Of a stretch of DNA of 64,000 nt, positions 56,142-64,000 are shown in pieces. Where the stretch lies: NCBI GenBank assembly GCA_956465555.1, contig OY101117.1, positions 558,001 to 622,000 on the forward strand, read 5' to 3'. The notes beneath the pieces are model-generated. The model searched no databases. It was not told the origin of the DNA and saw only the letters and a program-made list of their open reading frames with translations. Each line of letters starts with the position of its first letter. The first letter of the stretch is position 1. This DNA comes from Nitzschia sp. pyKryTriq1. Its lineage: Eukaryota > Bacillariophyta > Bacillariophyceae > Bacillariales > Bacillariaceae. A program made the translations under genes and the position numbers.

Positions 56142-58298
56142 TTAGTGGTCGGATTTAGCTTCGTCCGGTAGGTCAGGTTGATACATCATTTCCCCTTGAA
56201 ATGATGACGTTCTAGAATAAAACCCGCGCTTTGACGTCTTGGGAGAAGGAAGTGGGGACGTATCCACAATGGTCATCGTCATTGGGATCAGACTTCCACT
56301 TGACTGGCGCTCAACCGCCTGGCCTTGCTTCTTTGGATGACCATTTCTAGCAGAAATGTGCGGCGATAGTAACTTGCGAGAAAGAGACCGGGGCGGGGGT
56401 GTCTGAGGCAGCAGAGTCGGAGGGCCAGAGGAAGAGGCCGAGGCCGCCCCATTTCCGGCATTAATGAAGCGATCATGTTGTGAAATGCTGCACAATGACT
56501 TCATATCGGGGGCCAAAGAATCACCATCATCACTATCATAAGTGCGGACGGAATGGTTGGTAGAGTCCCTGGACGCGTGTGATCGCATGGAGTCGTGCCT
56601 TGATGGAGGACGAGCAGGTCCGTCTCGCTTGGAGCTTTCATCCTTGAGCGGAATGGTAATACTAGCGAAGGAATCATCAAGTGACGATTCCTCTGACGAC
56701 GATGACACAATGCTGTCCTCTTCGTCAGAGCTAGCTGGGATGTCATTGCTGCGATTTGTCCTGAAGGATTCCGATACGGACGAACTTCTTGAAGGTGGCG
56801 CCTTGAAAACAGTGGGTGCGCCAGGGGGCAATGGCGTCCGAGACAGCGCTGATTTACAAGCAAGCAGCGCGGGGTTCTCAGTTTGCCAAGGTGATAGCTT
56901 GCGTGTCGGTTGTCGCAACCCTTGTTTCGGTGTCAAGTTGCGGTCCTGCTGGACACAGGGTGGGACGACCGGTTTGTATTCGTTTGTAGCAGGTGCATCT
57001 TCGTTGGCATCTTCGCTGGCAGCGGCCACACTCATGGCAGCACCAAGTGAATATTGGGTGACAGATCCACGGCGTCGAGGCCGATGCCGCATTCTTGGTC
57101 CAGCTTGGGGCATCGCATCGCCATAGCCGTATGGGTTGCTGTTCAAGGCATCAGGGTCCTCGTAGCCATAACGATTTTGCGATGGAGCAGGCTGGCTTGC
57201 ACGCGCATCCGGATTGGGCTCAGCTTCGTTGTCTTTATTGGCATCCCTCGTGGGCATATCCATGTCTTCGTACCCGTAAGGGTTTGACTTGGGAGCACTG
57301 CTCAAGTTGATCTCAGGGGGGTTTATGCGGGTTGCAGGCGAGGACGACCCATTCATAGACATCCGGCTACGCTGCAGCCGTGACTGAAACTGCTGTAAGG
57401 TTCTCTGCGAAGTACCCGGCAGATTTTGTAATCGCTGCGCAGCAGCAGCTGCCATCGAGACAGCATCCATCTTGCGAGACAGTTGCATCGTCTGAGCGCG
57501 TTCAGCTGCCGCGAAAGCTGCAGCCTTCTGTGCTGCTCGAATTGTGTGTTCCGTAACACTACCGCGGCGTCTAGCAATTCGAGGGATCCTTCGTACTTGG
57601 ACTTGACCCACCACCTTATCAGGATCTTCGTAGCCATAAGGGTTGCTCGGGGTCTGGGTCTCGCTAGTTCTCAACGTCGAGCTCCTCGGAATGGAGGTAT
57701 CTGAGAAGGATGTGCTGGCAGTTGTCTTCGCGGTGCTTGATGACGAATCTTCATCTCTGCGACTGTTCCAGTTCGCACATGAGCTATCGGATGACGATTC
57801 CGGCCGCTCCTCATCGCTGCTGCTGTATCCTTGGGAATCACGAAGCGACTGCTGGATTTTCCTCAGAAACTCGTTATTGCTTTTCGTGTGCTCCACATCA
57901 ACTTCCCCGTTTGCTTTTTTCCTTCGTTTCGATATCTTCTTCAGATTGGGTTCCGCGCCTGGACTGAAGTGGCCAGCCGGATTGTCAGACACCAGGCTCA
58001 GTGCTTGCACTACAATTCCCTCAGAGGTCGAAGGCATGGGGTGAGAAGGGGGTGAATAGATCTGGGTGAGCGCCGTTGTGGCACCGGAACTTCCATGCCG
58101 CGGCATGAGCTTTCCTCGAGACCGAGGGCTGGCCCAACTATTCGCGGCTTGATTTGAGAGATCTTTGACTAAGCTCCACTTGATATCCTCGCCCGATCGC
58201 ATTCCTTTGTCGGTCAATCCTTGGTTCCCTTGAGTGAAGAGACGTTGCTGTGCGATAGTCCTACTACTAGTAGTTTCTGGACCAACTGATGCATCCAT
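56142..58298 (-). CDS. Ser-rich protein with NPYGYED and RRRGSVT repeats, function unknown
   Basis: Intronless, 718 aa, largely Ser/Pro/Asp-rich and probably disordered. Two module types recur. One is a tyrosine motif: SNPYGYEDPD near residue 220, SNPYGYEDMD near 340, then NRYGYEDPD and NPYGYGD near 380-395. The other follows some of these: a basic phosphosite-like block ARRRGSVTEHTIRAAQKAA and PRRRGSVTQYSLGAAMSVAA. The RRxS core would suit a basophilic kinase such as PKA or CaMK. From memory the YGYxD plus RRxSVTxxS(L) combination recurs in many uncharacterised diatom proteins. There is no enzyme domain, signal peptide or membrane segment. Likely a scaffold or phospho-regulated protein, but that is inference. 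Confidence 0.72.
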   Translation of the reverse strand: MDASVGPETTSSRTIAQQRLFTQGNQGLTDKGMRSGEDIKWSLVKDLSNQAANSWASPRSRGKLMPRHGSSGATTALTQIYSPPSHPMPSTSEGIVVQALSLVSDNPAGHFSPGAEPNLKKISKRRKKANGEVDVEHTKSNNEFLRKIQQSLRDSQGYSSSDEERPESSSDSSCANWNSRRDEDSSSSTAKTTASTSFSDTSIPRSSTLRTSETQTPSNPYGYEDPDKVVGQVQVRRIPRIARRRGSVTEHTIRAAQKAAAFAAAERAQTMQLSRKMDAVSMAAAAAQRLQNLPGTSQRTLQQFQSRLQRSRMSMNGSSSPATRINPPEINLSSAPKSNPYGYEDMDMPTRDANKDNEAEPNPDARASQPAPSQNRYGYEDPDALNSNPYGYGDAMPQAGPRMRHRPRRRGSVTQYSLGAAMSVAAASEDANEDAPATNEYKPVVPPCVQQDRNLTPKQGLRQPTRKLSPWQTENPALLACKSALSRTPLPPGAPTVFKAPPSRSSSVSESFRTNRSNDIPASSDEEDSIVSSSSEESSLDDSFASITIPLKDESSKRDGPARPPSRHDSMRSHASRDSTNHSVRTYDSDDGDSLAPDMKSLCSISQHDRFINAGNGAASASSSGPPTLLPQTPPPRSLSRKLLSPHISARNGHPKKQGQAVERQSSGSLIPMTMTIVDTSPLPSPKTSKRGFYSRTSSFQGEMMYQPDLPDEAKSDH

Positions 58299-60859
58299 GT
58301 TCGGCTAGAGACAGACTATTTTGGGACTCTGAGGAGGTGGGCGCAGAGTGTTGATATTAGCGTCAGCGGTTTCAGGCTTCACGTTGCTTGTTCGAGAGTG
58401 TCTATTGATTAAGATACTATCAGCTTGCTTGAAGATGAACTGAGCTTTGTACCGGTACCGGTACAAGTATCAACAATCGACAACGAAAGCGAGAGAGCGT
58501 TGTTGCCAGGAACAAAACAACCGGCCACGCACCCCGCGGTGGTTATACCGGTAATAGGTTGGGTTTCGTTCTCATCTGGGTGGCTGACGCTGTCATGGTT
58601 CTCTACTTTGCTGCCAATTTGTGCTGTAAGTTTCTACATGTCGGATGTACGATTGGGCCGGATGAGAATTTCACCGAAGTCATTGTTCGAATTCGGTCTT
58701 GCCCGCGTGTATTACCTGCTGGTACGAGTACGGGTACTGTACCAGGTACCTTGTTTTCAGTTCCGCAACCCGCCGAGAAGAAAGCGCTTGAACGTCCCTG
58801 GTTTTCCCCGGGTGCGGTGCGTACCAGTACTTGTACTGCGTGATGCAAGCGCACGCGCGTAGGATAGACTACCGGTACTCTCTACCGGTACTCTGTACCG
58901 GTAGAGAGAGTACGTACAGTGCTGTGCTTGTACTGTACTGTACTGTAGTGCTCTTCTCAGCTAGCGGACGACTCTTGCCAACAATCGGTACTTGCGCAGT
59001 ACTTGTAGCTGTACGTACCGTACCGGTTAGGTGATACTGTAGCCCGAAAGGTGGAATAAAATACAGTACGGTACCACCTACATACATACCGGTAGGTAGG
59101 TCCAAAAAAGCAGAGATGGGATGATGTTGTGATTAGATGGCGTCGGTCGGTCGGAAGGTGGTGCGAAGAATCATCAATCATCATTCAGTATCAGTTGGTT
59201 CTAAGCACAGGTGCGAATGCCCCATAAGTGGTTTTCTCCGCTATTCATATTTATTATTAGGCCTTTCTCCAAGTTCCTGCATAGACCTAAGTAGATCAAC
59301 AGAAACCGAACGCCTACAGTAGACTACCAGTACAGTGTGCAGTACTTGTACTGTGCTCTACCGGTACAGTACTTGTACCGGTACCGACCAGGTACACAAC
59401 AAAACCGACCGCTTGCTAAATATTGACGGACAGATTTAGTCCCTTTTGGTTCCGCTGGTCGGAGACCATCGAACTCATACATTGCCAGAACAAGTAGCAC
59501 CGAAGGTGCGCTGGAGCCTGCATGACGGTTGGGATGGGTAGGGATAGTCTAGTGGATGCCTCCGGCATTCTTGGACCAACCCTCAAGCCGCAGTGGGGAC
59601 AGACAGACAGACCATAGACATGATTAACATCTTGTTTCCACAGAGATGCAATTTGTATTTTGCACAAAATACCCCCCGTGATAGAACGCAGAAACTCATA
59701 ATAAGACTGTGTGTTTTATAGGTACACAATGTATTGTTGCGCGAAGATGTCAAATTTTGATGGTGATTGCTATTCTAATGAATGCATAATGTATGGCTCT
59801 GCCAATTGAAGACGGGAATAGGAACTCATTCGCCACTGGTAGAGTCCGTATTGTCTTAGGAAATCCTGGGGCTTGCACTCGGGCACTTGGCATTCGGCCT
59901 TCGGGTGCAAGACCACTGCGGCTCCATCATCCTTGTAATGAAACGCGTTGAATGCTGTAATTTTTTGTTGTGGCGCACTTTCAGGTTGACATCGTACCAA
60001 TACCGGCCGCTGCATGCGCCACCGCTGCCATCTCCCTACCCAACACCAACAGTGATCAGGCCATCACGCAAAAGCCCAAGCGGACGAGAGTCGCAGACGA
60101 CAATCGACCACCTCCAGCAAAACGAGTCATCATTCCTTCTCCAGTGGGCCTGTCGGGAGTGATGGTTCCAAAGGACATTTCTTTGCCAGCACGTCCGACC
60201 GCAATTGCCCTATGCACGAGGTAGTCGACAAGAATGATTGAAGGAGATAGGAAGTGTCAGTACTACACATAGATGTAATGAGTATAGAGTATAGTAGCAA
60301 ACAAAGTGAACTGCTTACCAAAGACATTGGAGTGTCGCCGCAAACAAAAGTTTGTGTTATATTGCCATGGCTGAATGGCTGATGGCTCGTCGAACGCTCC
60401 CGATTACCACGGAAAATAGGCATAAAGTACCCCGGATGTACAGCGCCTCCCTCCTCGCTGCGCTCGTCGGTGGTCGGAGCAATAAAATGACCCAACTCCC
60501 CCGCCATGAAATGGTTGCCAGAAAAGCGCCGATCGCCGACGATCGACGATGATCATCCGAATAATCGTGGGGGTACCGATAGCACCTCCCTCTACCGGTA
60601 ACCGGTAGTAATTGTCTGGACGTTTTCGTCACTCTACCGAGAGTAGGATAAAGGAAAGGAAATTTTGTTTCGTTGTTACTATATGAATGGGATGCAAGCG
60701 AGACGAATAATTATCTTCAAATGTATTGTCGCTTGGTCAATCGGTGTTTCTGCCGCCATGACACGAGATAAACTAGTTCAAGGTGGAAGAGAGGAACCCC
60801 AGAAGTGAAACATCTCTAGAGCTGAGCGTCTAATCGATTCTCTTTGATCACGCAACCTC
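58299..60859. other. Long spacer (2.6 kb), mostly GTAC-rich, with unresolved ORFs
   Basis: GTAC/ACCGGT palindromes are very dense at about 58446-58472, 58715-58755, 58863-59100, 59325-59395 and 60565-60612. Between 59770 and 60230 both strands hold short open frames with coding-like composition, such as plus-strand KPKRTRVADDNRPPPAKRV and minus-strand AECQVPECKPQDFLRQYGLY. No start codon, splice pattern or family can be fixed. The rest looks non-coding. Confidence 0.5.
58863..59100. repeat. GTAC palindrome island, largest in the window
   Basis: About 240 bp in which ctaccggtactctgtaccggtag, tactgtactgtactgtag and gtacgtaccgtaccgg type words overlap. No single unit repeats in register. Strong local self-complementarity is expected. 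Confidence 0.75.
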
Positions 60860-63758
60860 TTACTCTGAAATCTTTGGCACAAAGGACACGACGCGGTCCT
60901 TCTTCTCGATTTTGCTCTTGCGACGACGAGCAATGGCTGCTTGAGCCCGGGCCAATCGAGCCACTGGAACACGGAATGGTGAGCAGGAAACGTAATCCAA
61001 ACCAATTTCGTCGAAGAATTCAATCGAAGCTGGATCTCCACCGTGCTCTCCGCAGACTGAAAGCGAAAGGTTGGGGTTGGCGCTACGACCCTTGGCAGCT
61101 GAAAGGCGGACTAGCCAGCCGACTCCTTCTTTGTCGATGGTCTTGAAGGGTTCCGTTTCCAGAATGCCCATGTTGAGGTATTTGGGGAGGAAAACTCCGG
61201 CATCATCTCGAGAAATGCCCATTGTCATTTGAGTCAAGTCGTTGGTACCATAGGAAAAGAACTGGCAGAGCTTGTTTCCATCGGACGGATCCACCAAACT
61301 TGCAATCTTATCAGAAACTAGCGCGGCGCGAGGAACTTCAATCATTGTGCCGATTTCGTAGATGACATCCGCGTTGCGCTCCTTCTTGACGCGTTCGGCT
61401 GTCTTCTTGATGACATGAGCCTGTTGTTCAAACTCGGCAACGGTGCCGACCAAGGGGACCATAATGCGGGGGCGGGGACTGGCTTTGGGGTCCTTCTCCA
61501 TCCTGTCGGCAGCTGCATGTACAATCGCTTCAACTTGCATTTCAGAGAGACCTTCACGCACAATTCCAAGGCGACAACCACGTAGACCCAACATGGGGTT
61601 TTCTTCATGTAGCTCCTCGATGGCGTTTACCAAATCATCAGGTTCTGTGTATCCCAATTGATTCGCCAGCTCCATATTGACTTGTGCTGGACGTGGCAGG
61701 AATTCATGGAGAGGGGGGTCAAGAAGACGGACGGTGACAGGTTTGCCATCCATGGCTTCAAAAATTTCGCGGAAGTCAGTGCGTTGGAATTCCTTAACCT
61801 CACTGAGTCCTTCGCCTCTCAAAATCCAACGACGGACCACCGGGAGACGTGCAGGGTTGAAAAACATGTGTTCTGTGCGAACAAGACCGATTCCCATGGC
61901 TCCAAGCTCGGCGGCTTTCGTGGCATCGGGTCCTGAATCTGCGTTGGTCAAGACCTTCAGGGAGTCTGGAATGTCGTCAGCCCAGCTCAAGACTTCGCCA
62001 AATGAGCCTTTGATAGCTGTCCTGCTAGTTGCAATTTCAACGCCGATCACTTCACCTGTACTTCCGTTGATGGAGATGATATCATTCTTCTTGAATATTT
62101 TTCCCGTAGTACGGATAGTCATGGTCTCCTCTGCTTCGTTAATGACAAGTTCGTCGCAGCCACAGACACAAGGCTTGCCCCATCCACGGGCTACGACAGC
62201 GGCGTCTGAATACACACAACATGCATAAAACTCGTCAGAAAAACTGAAATTTTTGTCAATAATTGGACCTGGTGGAGATACAATAACTTACGTGAGGTAA
62301 TTCCACCTCTGGCCGTCAGAATTCCTTGTGATGCCCACATGCCGCCAACATCCTCAGGTGACGTGACTTCGCGCACCAAAATGAGTTGCTCAGAGCTACG
62401 TGCTTCAGCTTCCGTTGTCTTGAAAACAAGCTTGCCGACCGCTGCTCCTGGGCCACCTGCAAGTCCAATCGCAACAACGTTGTCTTTGTAAAGCGACGAT
62501 TCCAAAGATTCTTTGGAAAAGGATGGATGTAGCACTTGCTTTACGTGGTCTGATTCGATGCGGAGCAACGCATCTTCCTTCGAGCACAATCCCTCCTTAA
62601 CAAGGCTGGCGGCAATGTTGAAGGCAGCGGGCCCCGTGCGTTTTCCGCTTCGGCATTGTAGCATCCAAAGCTTTCCGCGCTCAACGGTAAATTCAACATC
62701 TTGCATGTCTCCAAAGTGCTTTTCGAGCAAATTGATGTTCTTGATGAATTGGTCGTAGGCTTCCGGGAGCACTTCCTTCATCTTGGCAATTGGTTGAGGA
62801 GTACGAATGCCGGCAACCACGTCCTCTCCTTGTGCATTGATAAGGTATTCTCCCATCATGACATTTGCACCACTTCCTGGATCACGAGAAAAGGCGACAC
62901 CTGTGCCAGATGTTTCTCCAAGGTTTCCAAACACCATGGTTTGAATATTACAGGCCGTGCCAATCAGACCAGTAACGTTCTTGATTTCCCTATACTTGAT
63001 GGCACGTTCGGAGTTCCAAGACCCGAAAACGGCCTTGATACAAGCACGGAGCTGTTCGATTGGCTCATCAGGGAATGTCTCTTTGTACTCCGTGTAAACT
63101 TGCTTGTAGAGAACAACGAGTTCTTTGAGCTGGTCGGCATTGAAATCTACATCGTTTTTGACGCCATGCTTGGCCTTCAATCCGTCCATTTTCGCTTCGA
63201 ACGATTCATGCGGAATGCCGAGAACAACATCTCCGAACATATCCAAGAGGCGGCGATAGGCGTCGTACGCAAAGCGGGGGCTATCTGTAGCCTTGGCCAA
63301 TGCTTCGACCGTGGTGTCGTTGAGACCCTGGCAAAGAACAGACAATCAGGTCAGAATAAATCAAACGGTCGTATTTTTAGACTTTCTTTTCTTTTATTCA
63401 TACTTACGATGTTCAAAACCGTGTCCATCATACCGGGCATGGAGATGGCGGCTCCACTTCGACAAGAGAAAAGAAGTGGATTTTCTTGGGCACCAAATTT
63501 CTTTCCGGTGTCTTTTTCCACCCTAGCAATAGCAGCCCTGACCATGTCCCACATTTCTGCCGGCAGATCATCTGCCTCTTCATAGACTTCACAGAGTCTA
63601 GTGATTAGGGTAAACCCCGGAGGGACATCAACCCCAATACGGCTCATCTCTTGAAGGCCGAGGCCTTTGCCACCGAGAATCGCCTTGTCGGGATTGACAA
63701 CAGAAGGCGCCGATCCACCAAACGAAACGAGGGCCTCTGCCAAGTTAAGTTGCGTCAT
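60860..63758 (-). CDS. PPDK: Pyruvate, phosphate dikinase (PPDK)
   Basis: Three exons, 63408-63758, 62292-63327 and 60860-62205, with introns of 80 and 86 nt; product 910 aa. The N-terminal nucleotide-binding domain has LGGKGLGLQEM, CRSGAAISMPGMMDTVLN and TGVAFSRDP. The swivel domain carries GGITSHAAVVARG, with the phospho-carrier H463 (its codon split by intron 2) and T461 at the site that plants use for regulatory phosphorylation. The C-terminal PEP/pyruvate domain has SYGTNDLTQM and SVCGEHGGDP with the catalytic C847. The enzyme interconverts pyruvate, ATP and phosphate with PEP, AMP and pyrophosphate. No signal peptide or ASAFAP motif precedes the domain, so this copy looks cytosolic unless a 5' exon is missing. 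Confidence 0.95.
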
Positions 63759-64000
63759 TTTGATTTCTAAAGTGTGTATTCCAATTCTTTTGATTGTCTT
63801 CTGGAATTTCTTTTTATGCGAAGGTCGTCAGTTTCAATGTCCGATGGATGGATGATGGGACCCATTCTTTGAGGAAATGCGAACGCGAACACCTAAAGCC
63901 TCGGGGCAAGGAACAAAAGATACTATGCTTCGGTTACGAGCATCGTGTACGGAGTACCTGTACCGGTATGGTTCATCGTCTGCCGGCTTGCTGGCCAAAT
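63759..64000. promoter_or_regulatory. 5' flank of the PPDK gene
   Basis: Upstream DNA of the minus-strand PPDK gene. It contains gagtacctgtaccggtatgg at about 63952-63970, the same GTAC-type palindrome seen upstream of other genes. No TATA-like motif is convincing. Confidence 0.4.

Noticed and set aside
58446-59400. GTAC islands as ends of a known transposon
   Set aside because: No terminal inverted repeat pair bounding an ORF, no target-site duplication, and no transposase or reverse-transcriptase motif anywhere in the window.

Overview
This window looks like nuclear DNA of a raphid pennate diatom, a relative of Phaeodactylum or Fragilariopsis; no species is claimed. Three things point there. 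A front-end fatty-acid desaturase closely resembles the Phaeodactylum delta-5 enzyme used to make EPA. Several proteins start with a signal peptide that ends at a phenylalanine, the ASAFAP-type signal for complex red-lineage plastids. Several protein families are ones I know mainly from diatoms. Genes are dense, about one per 2.5-3 kb, with no introns or a few short ones (64-160 nt, GT-AG). Intergenic DNA is full of GTAC-type palindromes.

Left part (1-25 kb). A plastid-type fusion of MDP-1 phosphatase, cold-shock and ASCH/EOLA domains is followed by mitochondrial ribosomal protein uL24m. Next come dymeclin (Golgi), a small diatom-family protein, an aldo-keto reductase with a membrane tail, the transcription elongation factor SPT6, a USP32-like deubiquitinase, and ALG14, which acts in N-glycosylation and shares a divergent promoter region with the deubiquitinase.

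Middle part (26-42 kb). Protein phosphatase 4 catalytic subunit, a secreted or plastid-routed OTU protease, the delta-5-type desaturase, an F-box/MSP-like membrane protein, an importin-alpha-like ARM protein, a class I/II aminotransferase, and a tail-anchored protein with three degenerate copies of a stramenopile domain.

Right part (42-64 kb). A four-TM protein with a second paralogue at 54 kb, a divergent pair of HMG-box proteins, a PPR protein, a plastid-type sigma-70 factor with an unusual core, an Ala/Pro-rich protein, a protein with NPYGYED/RRRGSVT repeats, and pyruvate phosphate dikinase.

The genes do not form one pathway; this is an ordinary mixed eukaryotic locus. The shared themes are plastid gene expression and supply (sigma factor, PPR, MDP-1 fusion, perhaps OTU), ubiquitin handling (USP32-like, OTU, F-box) and secretory or lipid metabolism (dymeclin, ALG14, desaturase). 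I saw no intact transposon, CRISPR array or tRNA gene. All functional names rest on motif and family recognition by eye. Intron borders were chosen by matching GT-AG signals, reading frame and family alignment.
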